From Enterobacter bugandensis (GTDB lineage Bacteria; Pseudomonadota; Gammaproteobacteria; Enterobacterales; Enterobacteriaceae): a stretch of 64,000 bases of DNA. The notes below the pieces were generated by a model that made no database searches, was not told the origin of the DNA, and saw only the letters and a list, made by a program, of their open reading frames with translations. The position numbers and the translations under genes were made by a program. Below, piece after piece: positions 50,669 to 59,953 of the stretch. The stretch is taken from the NCBI RefSeq assembly GCF_900324475.1, contig NZ_LT992502.1, forward strand, positions 3,844,001 to 3,908,000. Reading direction: 5' to 3'. Numbering within the stretch: position 1 is the stretch's first letter; each line of letters opens with the position of its first letter.

Positions 50669-52660
50669 TTACAGCAGCTCTTTCGCCTTAGCGACAACGT
50701 TCTCAACGGTGAAGCCGAACTCTTCGAACAGCTGTTCTGCCGGAGCAGACTCACCGAAGGTGGTCATACCGACGATAGCGCCGTTCAGACCCACGTATTT
50801 GAACCAGTAGTCAGCAATACCCGCTTCCACCGCCACGCGAGCGGAAACCGCTTTAGGCAGTACGGATTCACGGTAAGCCGCATCCTGCTTGTCGAACGCA
50901 TCGGTAGACGGCATGGAGACCACGCGCGCCTTCACGCCTTCGGCAGTCAGTTTTTCCCATGCAGCTACAGCCAGTTCAACTTCAGAACCGGTCGCGATGA
51001 AGATCAGCTCAGGCTGGCCCGCGCAATCTTTCAGCACGTAGCCACCGCGGGCGATGTTTGCCAGCTGCTCAGGGGTACGCTCCTGCTGCGCCAGGTTCTG
51101 ACGGGAGAGGATCAGCGCGGTCGGGCCGTCCTGACGCTCAACGCCGTATTTCCACGCCACCGCAGATTCAACCTGGTCACATGGACGCCATGTGCTCATG
51201 TTCGGGGTTACGCGCAGGGAAGCTACCTGCTCTACCGGCTGGTGAGTTGGACCATCTTCGCCCAGACCGATGGAGTCATGGGTATAGACCATCACCTGAC
51301 GCTGTTTCATCAGCGCAGCCATACGCACGGCGTTACGTGCATATTCCACGAACATCAGGAAGGTAGAGGTGTACGGCAGGAAACCACCGTGCAGAGCGAT
51401 ACCGTTCGCGATAGCGGTCATACCGAATTCACGTACACCGTAATGGATGTAGTTACCGGCAGTGTCTTCGTTGATTGGCTTAGAACCAGACCACAGGGTC
51501 AGGTTAGAAGGCGCCAGGTCAGCGGAGCCGCCCAGGAATTCCGGAAGCAGCGGACCGAACGCTTCAATCGCATTCTGAGATGCTTTACGGCTGGCGATTT
51601 TTGACGGGTTCGCCTGCAGCTTCGCGATGAATTCGTTGGCTTTCGCGTCGAAGTCAGACGGCATACCGCCTTTCATACGACGGGTGAATTCAGCCGCTTC
51701 CTGTGGGAACGCCTTCGCATAGGCAGCGAATTTCTCGTTCCAGGCCGCTTCTTTCGCCTGGCCCACTTCTTTAGCATCCCACTGAGCATAGATCTCAGAC
51801 GGGATTTCGAAGGCAGGGTGTTTCCAGCCCAGTGCTTCACGGGTCAGTGCGATTTCCGCGTCGCCCAGCGGTGCGCCGTGGGAGTCATGGGTGCCCGCTT
51901 TGTTCGGAGAACCGAAGCCGATGATGGTTTTGCACATCAGCAGGGACGGTTTATCGGTGACTGCGCGAGCTTCTTCTACTGCACGTTTAATCGAGTCAGC
52001 ATCGTGGCCATCAACACCACGCACAACGTGCCAGCCGTAGGCTTCGAAACGTGCCGCGGTGTCGTCGGTGAACCAGCCTTCAACGTGACCGTCGATGGAG
52101 ATACCGTTGTCGTCGTAGAACGCCACCAGTTTGCCCAGCTTCAGGGTACCAGCCAGGGAGCACACTTCGTGAGAAATGCCTTCCATCATGCAGCCGTCGC
52201 CCAGGAAAGCGTAGGTGAAGTGGTCAACGATGTCATGGCCAGGACGGTTGAACTGCGCCGCCAGGGTCTTCTCGGCAATCGCCATACCCACAGCGTTAGC
52301 AATGCCCTGACCCAGCGGGCCGGTGGTGGTTTCTACGCCAGCGGTGTAGCCCACTTCCGGGTGACCTGGAGTTTTGGAGTGCAGCTGACGGAAGTTTTTC
52401 AGCTCTTCGATTGGCAGATCGTAGCCGGTGAGGTGCAGCAGGCTGTAGATCAGCATAGAGCCGTGGCCGTTAGACAGCACGAAACGGTCGCGGTCAGCCC
52501 ATGCCGGGTTCTGCGGGTTGTGGTTAAGGAAATCACGCCACAGGACTTCGGCGATATCAGCCATACCCATAGGGGCACCCGGGTGGCCGGATTTGGCTTT
52601 CTGTACTGCGTCCATGCTCAGCGCACGAATAGCATTAGCAAGCTCTTTACGTGAGGACAT
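50669..52660 (-). CDS. tktA: Transketolase A
   Basis: 663 residues from the ATG at 52660, equal to E. coli; the frame is open further up but without family sequence. ThDP-binding GDGCMMEG and the substrate segment [11 protein letters not shown] are present in the N-terminal domain, and the central Pyr domain follows. It transfers two-carbon units in the pentose phosphate pathway. Divergent from loiP across 271 bp. Confidence 0.98.
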   Translation of the reverse strand: MSSRKELANAIRALSMDAVQKAKSGHPGAPMGMADIAEVLWRDFLNHNPQNPAWADRDRFVLSNGHGSMLIYSLLHLTGYDLPIEELKNFRQLHSKTPGHPEVGYTAGVETTTGPLGQGIANAVGMAIAEKTLAAQFNRPGHDIVDHFTYAFLGDGCMMEGISHEVCSLAGTLKLGKLVAFYDDNGISIDGHVEGWFTDDTAARFEAYGWHVVRGVDGHDADSIKRAVEEARAVTDKPSLLMCKTIIGFGSPNKAGTHDSHGAPLGDAEIALTREALGWKHPAFEIPSEIYAQWDAKEVGQAKEAAWNEKFAAYAKAFPQEAAEFTRRMKGGMPSDFDAKANEFIAKLQANPSKIASRKASQNAIEAFGPLLPEFLGGSADLAPSNLTLWSGSKPINEDTAGNYIHYGVREFGMTAIANGIALHGGFLPYTSTFLMFVEYARNAVRMAALMKQRQVMVYTHDSIGLGEDGPTHQPVEQVASLRVTPNMSTWRPCDQVESAVAWKYGVERQDGPTALILSRQNLAQQERTPEQLANIARGGYVLKDCAGQPELIFIATGSEVELAVAAWEKLTAEGVKARVVSMPSTDAFDKQDAAYRESVLPKAVSARVAVEAGIADYWFKYVGLNGAIVGMTTFGESAPAEQLFEEFGFTVENVVAKAKELL

Positions 52661-52931
52661 TTTAACTCCAGATCGGACTGTTAAAGGCCATGCCCTTGAC
52701 GACAGCGCGTTTTGGGCTACGCCGGAAAAAAGTGCCAACAATGTAACCCAAGCCGCAGGGCATGTACATGGACCATTCTTTTGCAGCTTAAGAAATCTCT
52801 GGATCATGCTCGCATGTTGCGCAATCTGCTCGCCCGCGCCTGTAGATATTCCTTATACTTATCCCGCCCCGGCTTCGTTGCGGGGGCACTTTTCGGATTT
52901 TATTCAGTTTAACGAGTACGGAAGCAACCTC

Positions 52932-53690
52932 ATGAAAATGCGTGCAATAGTGCTGGCCCTGGGTACAACGCTCGTGCTGAGCGGCTGTCAGAATATGGAC
53001 TCTAACGGTCTGATGACCTCAGGTGCAGAAGCCTTTCAGGCCTACTCCCTGAGCGACGCGCAGGTTAAAGCGCTGAGCGATCAGGCCTGTAAAGATATGG
53101 ACGGAAAAGCCACGCTTGCGCCGGCTGACAGTACCTACACACAGCGTCTGAATAAGATTGCTTCCGCGCTCGGCGATAACATCAACGGCCAGCCGGTGAA
53201 CTACAAGGTTTACATGGCGAAAGACGTCAACGCCTTCGCGATGGCTAACGGCTGTATCCGCGTCTACAGCGGGCTGATGGATATGATGACCGACAACGAA
53301 GTGGAAGCGGTTATCGGCCATGAAATGGGTCACGTTGCGCTCGGCCACGTGAAGAAAGGGATGCAGGTTGCCTTAGGCACCAACGCCATTCGCGCGGCGG
53401 CGGCCTCTGCGGGCGGCATCGTTGGCAGCCTGTCCCAGTCGCAGCTTGGTGACGTAGGTGAAAAACTGGTTAACTCCCAGTTCTCGCAGCGTCAGGAGTC
53501 CGAAGCGGACGACTACTCCTACGATCTGTTGCGCAAACGCGGTATTAATCCATCCGGTTTAGCCACCAGCTTCGAAAAGCTGGCAAAACTGGAAGCGGGT
53601 CGCCAGAGCTCCATGTTTGACGATCACCCGGCCTCAGAAGCGCGCGCGCAGCATATTCGCGACCGAATGGCCGCTGACGGAATTAAATAA
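52932..53690 (+). CDS. loiP: LoiP (YggG), M48-family metalloprotease lipoprotein
   Basis: 252 residues from the ATG at 52932, where the lipoprotein signal begins (LVLSGC, lipidated Cys19); a much longer open frame upstream overlaps tktA and is rejected. The zinc motif HEMGH lies in AVIGHEMGHVALGH, and EADDYSYDLL supplies the third ligand. In E. coli it is an outer-membrane protease induced at low osmolarity that cleaves Phe-Phe bonds. Confidence 0.95.
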   Translation: MKMRAIVLALGTTLVLSGCQNMDSNGLMTSGAEAFQAYSLSDAQVKALSDQACKDMDGKATLAPADSTYTQRLNKIASALGDNINGQPVNYKVYMAKDVNAFAMANGCIRVYSGLMDMMTDNEVEAVIGHEMGHVALGHVKKGMQVALGTNAIRAAAASAGGIVGSLSQSQLGDVGEKLVNSQFSQRQESEADDYSYDLLRKRGINPSGLATSFEKLAKLEAGRQSSMFDDHPASEARAQHIRDRMAADGIK

Positions 53691-53695
53691 TTTTG

Positions 53696-53722
53696 AAAGG
53701 AGGCAATTTTGCCTCCTTTTTA
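53696..53722 (+). terminator. Rho-independent terminator of loiP
   Basis: AAAGGAGGC and GCCTCCTTT pair around AATTTT and are followed by T-rich sequence, six bases after the loiP stop. Confidence 0.92.
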
Positions 53723-53900
53723 TTTCGCATGAATTGCTAACTAAATCGCACGTATCGGTAACACCTCTGAAAGCCCCGTCAAATCTACCCTTTCCGGCTG
53801 AAACGCCTGGTCACATATTTATTGCAATCGTTAATCTTTCCGGTAATTATCAAACTCGCAGTAATTCAATTTAATATATTAAGACAGAGACGTTCCCTCC

Positions 53901-55169
53901 GTGAAAAAAGAATTATCGTTAATTGCTTTAAGTTTATTCGCCGCATTACCCGCCGCTGCAAGCCAGCAATCTGACAGCAAGGGTTTTATCGACGACAGCC
54001 ATTTAGACCTGTTTTTACGCAATGCGTATATCAGCCGTGACTACCATCAGGGCCAGCAGGATAAAGCCGAATGGGGTCAGGGGATCATCGCCACCTTTGA
54101 ATCCGGCTATACCGAAGGGCTGGTGGGCTTTGGCGTGGACGGCATCGCGCAGTACGGCGTGCGCCTGGACGGCGGTCGCGGCAAGAGCGGTGCGGGCGGT
54201 ATCGACTTCTTTAAACAGGAAGACGATGGCCGGGCCAAATCCGATTTAGCGAAATTTGGCGCTACCGCCAAAATGCGGATCTCGAATACCGTGCTGAGCT
54301 ACGGTAACCAGCGTCCTGAACTGCCTATCGTTAACGCCGACAGCTCCCGCCTGCTGTTTGAAAGCTACACCGGTGCCATGCTGACCTCGAAAGAGATCGA
54401 CGGCCTGGAAGTGAACGTCGGTTATTTCACCGACGAGCAGCGTAAAAGCGACGACCGCCACGACAGCGGCCTGAAAAGCCTGACTTTCGGTGGCGCAAGC
54501 TACCAGTTCAACGACCAGTTCAGCGGCGCGCTATACGCCTCTCATAACGAAGAGGTGATGAACAAACAGTACCTGGGGCTGAATTTCAAACAGCCGTTCA
54601 GCACCGGGCAGCAGCTGGTGCTCGACTTTAACGGCTATAACTCGCGTCTGGATCAGGGCTACGCTGACAGCCTCAACACTGGCCGCAGCAACACCATCTG
54701 GAGCCTGGCGGCGAGCTACATCTGGGATATTCACACGTTCAAAGTGGCGTACCAGCAGAGCAGCGGCAGCACAGGCTATAACTACGGCGGATATCGCGAC
54801 AAGGGCGGCGTGGGCGACGGCGGCAACACCATCTGGCTCGCGAACTCCTACTGGTCTGACTTTAACGGTGAAGACGAGCGCTCATGGCAGGCATCCTACG
54901 GTCTGGACTTCGCGGGTCTCGGCCTGCCGGGCCTGAGCTGGACCACCGCCTACGTGCGCGGCGACAACATTAAGACCTCTGAAACCAGCAACGGCAAAGA
55001 GCACGAGTGGTTTAACCAGATCCAGTACCAGGTGCAGGACGGCCCGGCGAAAGATCTGAAGCTGAAACTGCGCTACTCCGTGCTGCGCGTCTCCAGCAAC
55101 GCCAGCGACTATAACGTGGGCGGGGACGAGATCCGCGCCTACGTGGAATACCCGTTTAACGTGTTCTGA
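53901..55169 (+). CDS. OprD-family outer-membrane porin
   Basis: 422 residues from a GTG start with a weak ribosome site. The signal peptide is about 20 residues (LFAALPAAAS). The mature start, GFIDDSHLDLFLRNAYISRD, and the alternating aromatic strands with the closing YVEYPFNVF identify the OprD family of 18-strand substrate-specific porins. In Pseudomonas such porins admit basic amino acids or aromatic acids. It converges on a catabolic operon, so uptake of that pathway's substrate is a reasonable inference. It is not part of the E. coli K-12 layout at this place. Confidence 0.88.
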   Translation: MKKELSLIALSLFAALPAAASQQSDSKGFIDDSHLDLFLRNAYISRDYHQGQQDKAEWGQGIIATFESGYTEGLVGFGVDGIAQYGVRLDGGRGKSGAGGIDFFKQEDDGRAKSDLAKFGATAKMRISNTVLSYGNQRPELPIVNADSSRLLFESYTGAMLTSKEIDGLEVNVGYFTDEQRKSDDRHDSGLKSLTFGGASYQFNDQFSGALYASHNEEVMNKQYLGLNFKQPFSTGQQLVLDFNGYNSRLDQGYADSLNTGRSNTIWSLAASYIWDIHTFKVAYQQSSGSTGYNYGGYRDKGGVGDGGNTIWLANSYWSDFNGEDERSWQASYGLDFAGLGLPGLSWTTAYVRGDNIKTSETSNGKEHEWFNQIQYQVQDGPAKDLKLKLRYSVLRVSSNASDYNVGGDEIRAYVEYPFNVF

Positions 55170-55177
55170 TAAAACAA

Positions 55178-55238
55178 GCCGGGTGGCGGCTTCGCCTTAC
55201 CCGGACTACTGTTTTCTCCCTCTCCCCGTGGGAGAGGG
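55178..55238. repeat. REP element plus hairpin between porin and catabolic operon
   Basis: GCCGGGTGGCGGCTTCGCCT followed by TACCCGG is a REP unit at 55178-55206; a second stem, CCCTCTCC-CCGTG-GGAGAGGG, follows at 55218-55238. Together they fill the gap between the two converging stops and may terminate both transcripts. Confidence 0.75.
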
Positions 55239-55245
55239 AAAACCG

Positions 55246-56886
55246 CTAGTAAAGCGTTTTCTGCGGCGGCCCGGCAAACTTCAGCGCGCCAATCTGACCC
55301 ATCCGCACTTCCACTACCGACGGTCCCGGCATCGCCAGCGCCTCCGTCATCACGGCTTCAAAATCCTCTGCCCGCTCAACGCTCCACGCCTGCAGGCCAA
55401 TTGCCTGTGCCAGCAGGGTAAAGTCCGGCGTATGCAGTTCGTTATAATACTGTCGCCCGCCGAAGTACTTATCCTGAATGCCGCGCATCACGCCGTAGCC
55501 CCCGTCGTTCATGATCAGCAGCGTCACGTTAGCTTTCTCCTGCGCAAGCGTCGCCAGCTCGCCTAAATTCAGGCTCAGGCCACCGTCGCCCACCAGCCCC
55601 ACCACCTTACGCTGTGGGTTGGCAATCGCGGTACCAATCGCCATTGGCAGCCCCATGCCAATCGCCCCGGCAAGAGAGTGAATGTTCATCAGCGGGCCGT
55701 TAGCCCTGAACAGACGACTGCCCCACAGGCTGCCGGAAACGGTGATATCGCGCACCAGCAGGCCGTCCTGCGGCAGGGCTTTTTCAATGGCGTCGTTGAG
55801 CTTCGCATAGGCGCCGCACTGCTCGCGCAGGCCCTGTTCAGCCTGCAATACCGCCTGCTGCACCTGCGCGTCCCACTGGGCGTTGCCCCACTCGCGGCCC
55901 TGCGCTTTATCGGCCAGGGCGCCAAGCAGCGCTGAACAATCGGCTATCAGCGTGTTATCCATCAGGTAGTTACGGCTCGCCGCCGCCGGGTCGATATCTA
56001 TCTGCACCCGCGGAGACGGCAACTCCAGCGTCCATGAGCGGGTTTCGTTGCTGCGCAGGCGAGAACCGGCCACCAGCGTAAAATCACACTGCGCAATCAG
56101 CGCCTCAACCGAAGGCGAGTTGTGGAACGCCCGCAGGCTGGCACGATGGCCGTCCGGCAGCACGCCGCGCGCGTGGGTGCTGGAGATCACCGTCATGCCC
56201 GCATCCGCCAGCTTTTTCACCGCGTCAGCGCTTCCCAGCGCCCCGCCGCCCAGCCACAGCAGCGGCTGTTTAGCCTGCCTGAGCTGCGCCCACAAAGCAT
56301 CCAGCATCGCGGGATCCACGGCTGCAACCGAAGCCGGTTTCACCGGTGCGGTCACCAGAGACAGCGGAATTTTAGCCCCCTGAATATCAATCGGGATCTC
56401 CACAGAGACCGGCCCGCACGGCGGCGTCTGCGCCTCCTGAATCGCTTTATGCAGAATCGCTATCGCCTGGCTGGCATTGCTGATGCGGTACGCCCGTTTT
56501 GAACTGGCCTTCAGGAAGGTCAGCTGGTCGCGGGTTTCATGGATAAACCCGGTGTCGGCGTCCAGCCAGGCCTTCTCAACCTGTCCGGTTAAATGCAGCA
56601 GCGGCGTGGAGGCGTTCATCGCCTCCACCAGCGCGCCTACCGCGTTCCCCGCCCCCGCGCCGGTGCTGGTCAGCGCCACGCCGAGACCGGAAAACCGCCC
56701 GTGGGCGTCGGCCATGGTGACGGAACCCGCCTCGCCGCGCGCGGGCACGAAGCGGATTTTGCCCCGCTGCCCTATCGCGTCCGCGATCGGCAGGTTGTGA
56801 ATGGAGATGACGCCGTAGATGGCCTCAACCTGATACTGCTCCAGCGTTCTGGCGATGGCGTCGCCGACGGTTATCATTTCGCTCAT
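55246..56886 (-). CDS. Thiamine diphosphate-dependent enzyme (acetolactate synthase/decarboxylase fold)
   Basis: 546 residues with the three-domain ThDP architecture: Pyr domain (about 1-170) with catalytic Glu52 in ARGEAGSV, central domain (about 190-320), and PP domain with GDGGLSLN from 433 to MND at 459-461. AAGGG precedes the ATG. Relatives include acetolactate synthase, benzoylformate decarboxylase and guanidino-oxopentanoate decarboxylase; the sequence does not decide between them. It follows the aldehyde dehydrogenase by 13 bp (start taken at 56886) and is the last gene of the operon. A 2-oxo acid decarboxylase feeding the aldehyde dehydrogenase is the simplest idea. Confidence 0.88.
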   Translation of the reverse strand: MSEMITVGDAIARTLEQYQVEAIYGVISIHNLPIADAIGQRGKIRFVPARGEAGSVTMADAHGRFSGLGVALTSTGAGAGNAVGALVEAMNASTPLLHLTGQVEKAWLDADTGFIHETRDQLTFLKASSKRAYRISNASQAIAILHKAIQEAQTPPCGPVSVEIPIDIQGAKIPLSLVTAPVKPASVAAVDPAMLDALWAQLRQAKQPLLWLGGGALGSADAVKKLADAGMTVISSTHARGVLPDGHRASLRAFHNSPSVEALIAQCDFTLVAGSRLRSNETRSWTLELPSPRVQIDIDPAAASRNYLMDNTLIADCSALLGALADKAQGREWGNAQWDAQVQQAVLQAEQGLREQCGAYAKLNDAIEKALPQDGLLVRDITVSGSLWGSRLFRANGPLMNIHSLAGAIGMGLPMAIGTAIANPQRKVVGLVGDGGLSLNLGELATLAQEKANVTLLIMNDGGYGVMRGIQDKYFGGRQYYNELHTPDFTLLAQAIGLQAWSVERAEDFEAVMTEALAMPGPSVVEVRMGQIGALKFAGPPQKTLY

Positions 56887-56899
56887 TGCTCACCCTTTC

Positions 56900-58369
56900 T
56901 CAGTCGCACCAGTGGTTGACGCTGTTACCCGTCGCCAGATAAATGCTCTTTTGCTGCATCCAGGCTTTCAGCCCCTGAATGCCCTTTTCGCGGCCCAGAC
57001 CGCTCTCTTTAAAGCCCCCGAACGGGGTCGAAATCGCAAAAACTTTGTAGGTGTTGATCCACACCGTACCGGCCTCCAGCTGCTCGCACAGGCGCAGCGC
57101 CCGCCCGGTGTCACGGGTCCAGATCCCTGCCGCCAGACCGTAAACCGAGTCGTTCGCCTCGCGGATCAACGCCGCTTCATCGCGAAACGGCATCGCCACC
57201 AGCACCGGGCCGAAGATCTCCTCCTGGCAGGCGCGGGCGCCGTTCGTCAGCCCTTCAATAATGGTCGGCTGGAAGAAGCTGCCGTTTGCGAGGTCAGGAT
57301 CCGCCGGGATCTCCCCGCCGCACAGCACCCGGCCCCCCTCGCGCTTCGCCAGCTCGACGTATTCCTGCACGCTCTGGCGATGTTTCTCATTGATCAGCGG
57401 CCCAACGTGAACGCCGTCGGTGAAGGGGTGCCCTACGCGTAACCCGCGAGTTAATTCCAGCAGCCGCGCCATCAGCGGCGCGTACAAGCTTTCGTGGATA
57501 AACAGCCGGGACCCGGCGATGCACGCCTGCCCTGCTGAGCTGAAAATGCCGTAGCAGATCCCGCGCGCGGCCTGCTCAACGTCGGCATCCTCCAGCACGA
57601 TGGTCGGGGATTTACCGCCCAGCTCCAGCGACGCCGGAATAAGCTTTTCCGCGGCCACGTGCGCCAGATGGCGGCCCGTGGCGGTGCCGCCGGTAAAGGA
57701 AATTTTTCGCACGCGGGGATGGCGCGCCAGCGCGTCGCCAATCACCGAGCCTTTGCCCGGCAGCACGCTCAGCAGCCCGGCGGGCAGCCCGGCCTGTTCA
57801 AAAATGCGCGCCAGCTCCAGCGCCATCAGCGGCGTGGCTTCGGCAGGCTTGAGGATCACCGCGTTCCCGGCGGCGATGGCCGGGGCGACCTTCTGCATCT
57901 CACTGGCAATGGGCGAGTTCCACGGCGTGATGGCCGCCACTACGCCGAGCGGCTCATAGCGGCTTAGCGTCAGCAGATCCGGCTGGCGCGGCGTGGGCAA
58001 CTCCCCTTCCAGCAGCTCGCAGGCGGCGGCGAAGTAGCGGGCCGTTCCCGCCGCGCTCATCACCAGCCCGCGCGCCTCCGCCAGCGGCTTGCCGTTATCC
58101 CGGCTCTGCATCTGCGCCAGCTCGTCAGCGCGGGACTCAATCAGATCCGCCACCTTGTGCAGGATCTTCGCCCGCACGTGCGGCAGGCTGTTGCGCCAGA
58201 CGGGATCGCGCCACGCGCGCTCGCCGGCCTCGATCGCGTCGTGCAGATCGTCAAGGTTTGCCGCGTTCAGCGTCGCATTGAGCGACCCGTCAGCCGGGAA
58301 GTGGCTCTGCATCGGGTTGCCACCGCCGCGTCGCCACTGGCCGCCGATAAAAATCTTCAGATCGTCCAT
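56900..58369 (-). CDS. NAD(P)-dependent aldehyde dehydrogenase
   Basis: 489 residues from the ATG at 58369, which has GAGGAG five bases upstream; a GTG two codons earlier is less likely. Catalytic Cys283 lies in SSAGQACIAGSR, the general base Glu249 in LELGGKSP, and Asn151 in TPWNSP. It oxidises an aldehyde to the acid. Nine bp follow the aspartate-dehydrogenase-like gene. The substrate could be a ring-cleavage semialdehyde or the aldehyde made by the neighbouring ThDP enzyme. Confidence 0.92.
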   Translation of the reverse strand: MDDLKIFIGGQWRRGGGNPMQSHFPADGSLNATLNAANLDDLHDAIEAGERAWRDPVWRNSLPHVRAKILHKVADLIESRADELAQMQSRDNGKPLAEARGLVMSAAGTARYFAAACELLEGELPTPRQPDLLTLSRYEPLGVVAAITPWNSPIASEMQKVAPAIAAGNAVILKPAEATPLMALELARIFEQAGLPAGLLSVLPGKGSVIGDALARHPRVRKISFTGGTATGRHLAHVAAEKLIPASLELGGKSPTIVLEDADVEQAARGICYGIFSSAGQACIAGSRLFIHESLYAPLMARLLELTRGLRVGHPFTDGVHVGPLINEKHRQSVQEYVELAKREGGRVLCGGEIPADPDLANGSFFQPTIIEGLTNGARACQEEIFGPVLVAMPFRDEAALIREANDSVYGLAAGIWTRDTGRALRLCEQLEAGTVWINTYKVFAISTPFGGFKESGLGREKGIQGLKAWMQQKSIYLATGNSVNHWCD

Positions 58370-58378
58370 CGTCACTCC

Positions 58379-59149
58379 TCAGCTCAGGGCCAGCTCGCGG
58401 CAGGCGCGCACCGCGCTGAGTGCCGCCAGGGTGGAGGTTTTAGGGTTAGACGCCAGCGGCAGCCCGCTCAGCTCCAGATGGAATTCGCCAAACAGCCCTT
58501 CTACGTGCAGCGTGTGGGTGTTACGTTTCGTTGCCGGGTCAACCATCAGCTGCACGCGGGTTTCATCCATCCCGACGCCGCCGAGCGCCACGGTCGCCGC
58601 CACGTTGGCGTTCGCCGGGAACAGGCGCGCCGCCTCGCGGGCGCTGCCTTCAAAAAAGACCTTCGCCTCTGAGACCGCGTTAAGATCGATAAGCTGCTCG
58701 GCATAGCTGCCGCGCCAGCTGGCCGGGCTTTTACGCGACTGATAGGTGACGCGCTCAAGCCCGCCCTCCTTCGCCGCCGCCAGCCCGTCGATGCCGGCGA
58801 CCGCCCCGGAAAGCAGCGTCAGCTTTCCGCCCGCCGCGAGCAGGCGCTGCTCCAGCGCGCTGTCCGCCAGCGCGCCGGTGGAAATGACCGCCAGATGCCA
58901 GCCGCGACGCAGAATCGCTTCGCCGTACTGCGCAACCGCCTGCTGGCTGGCGCACTCCAGCACCAGATCGGGCGTTTGTGCGCACGCCATCGGCGAGGTC
59001 AGCGCCTCGACCGCATCGCCAAACTGGTCGCGAATGGCGGCATGGTGAGACGCGCGCGCCACGATCCAGCCGATAGCCACGCCGGCGGGCAGACGCTCAA
59101 TCACCGCCTGCGCCATGGCGCCATAACCAATTAACATTACCTTTTTCAT
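58379..59149 (-). CDS. Aspartate dehydrogenase-like protein
   Basis: 256 residues. The Rossmann start is MLIGYGAMAQAV, and the central part (SGAVAGIDGLAAAKEGG) and NVAATVALGGVG segment match the NadX/aspartate dehydrogenase family, with the conserved His in KRNTHTLHVEG. True family members interconvert aspartate and iminosuccinate, but relatives in aromatic gene clusters are uncharacterised. Here it sits in the middle of an operon, 9 bp after the SDR gene. A reaction on an amino- or imino-dicarboxylate intermediate is a guess. Confidence 0.82.
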   Translation of the reverse strand: MKKVMLIGYGAMAQAVIERLPAGVAIGWIVARASHHAAIRDQFGDAVEALTSPMACAQTPDLVLECASQQAVAQYGEAILRRGWHLAVISTGALADSALEQRLLAAGGKLTLLSGAVAGIDGLAAAKEGGLERVTYQSRKSPASWRGSYAEQLIDLNAVSEAKVFFEGSAREAARLFPANANVAATVALGGVGMDETRVQLMVDPATKRNTHTLHVEGLFGEFHLELSGLPLASNPKTSTLAALSAVRACRELALS

Positions 59150-59158
59150 GATGTGTCC

Positions 59159-59953
59159 TTACAGATGGCGGCAAAAGCCGCCGGAAACGTCCAGCGCCGC
59201 GCCGGTAGTAAACGAGGCCAGCGGTGAGGCGAGAAACAGCAGCGCCTGCGCGGGCTCCTGCGGCTTGCCGAGACGCGCCATCGGAATGCCGCGCTTGCGC
59301 GCGATTTCCGCCGTCCACTCCGGCCAGCTCTGGCTTTTGTCCGCCCGGCTTTCGAAGCGGCGCTGCCACTGGCCGGACTCGACCATGCCAAGCAGTATGG
59401 AATTGACGCGAATCCCTTTGCCTACCAGCTCTTTCGAGAGCGTCAGCGTCATGTTCAGCAGCGCGGCGCGGGCTGCCGATGTGGCGATCATGTGCTCTTC
59501 CGGCTGAAGCGCCAGCAGGGAGTTCACGCAGGTGATGGAGGCGATATCGGACCGTTCCAGCAGCGGCTGAAACGCCTGCACCGGATTAATGACGCCAAAC
59601 AGTTTAAGTTCAGCTTCGTGCAGCCAAGCCTCGCGCGGCGTGTCGCTGAAGTGTGCCACGTAGCCCTGACCGGCGTTGTTGATCAGCATATCCGCCGCGC
59701 CAAAGCGCGCCTGCACCGCATCCGCGAAGGCCTGCACCTCGTCGGCATTCAGCACGTCGCAGCGGTAAGAGAAAATCTCCCCGTCGGGATAGTCGTTTTG
59801 CAGCGTCGCATGGGCGCTGGCGAGCCGGTCCGGGTCGCGGCCACAGAAGGCGACTTTCGCCCCTTCGCCCAGCAGCAGGCGCAGCGTTTCAAAGCCAATG
59901 CCGGACGAACCGCCGGTAACGACCGCTACGCGGCCGTCAATGTGTGCATTCAT
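59159..59953 (-). CDS. SDR-family oxidoreductase lacking the usual Tyr/Lys pair
   Basis: 264 residues from the ATG at 59953; the frame continues upstream in an unrelated way through the hydrolase gene and is not a fusion. The NAD(P) motif TGGSSGIG is at 13-20 and NNAG at 92-95; Ser145 occupies the catalytic serine site. Where YxxxK is expected, the sequence is ATSAARAAL: Thr158 and Arg162 replace Tyr and Lys. The classical proton relay is therefore missing, so it may use another mechanism or be non-catalytic. It overlaps the hydrolase gene by 17 bp. Confidence 0.85.
   Translation of the reverse strand: MNAHIDGRVAVVTGGSSGIGFETLRLLLGEGAKVAFCGRDPDRLASAHATLQNDYPDGEIFSYRCDVLNADEVQAFADAVQARFGAADMLINNAGQGYVAHFSDTPREAWLHEAELKLFGVINPVQAFQPLLERSDIASITCVNSLLALQPEEHMIATSAARAALLNMTLTLSKELVGKGIRVNSILLGMVESGQWQRRFESRADKSQSWPEWTAEIARKRGIPMARLGKPQEPAQALLFLASPLASFTTGAALDVSGGFCRHL

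Noticed and set aside
52518..52931. Long N-terminal extension of loiP into tktA
   Set aside because: The lipoprotein signal begins at 52932 and the upstream part is antisense to tktA.
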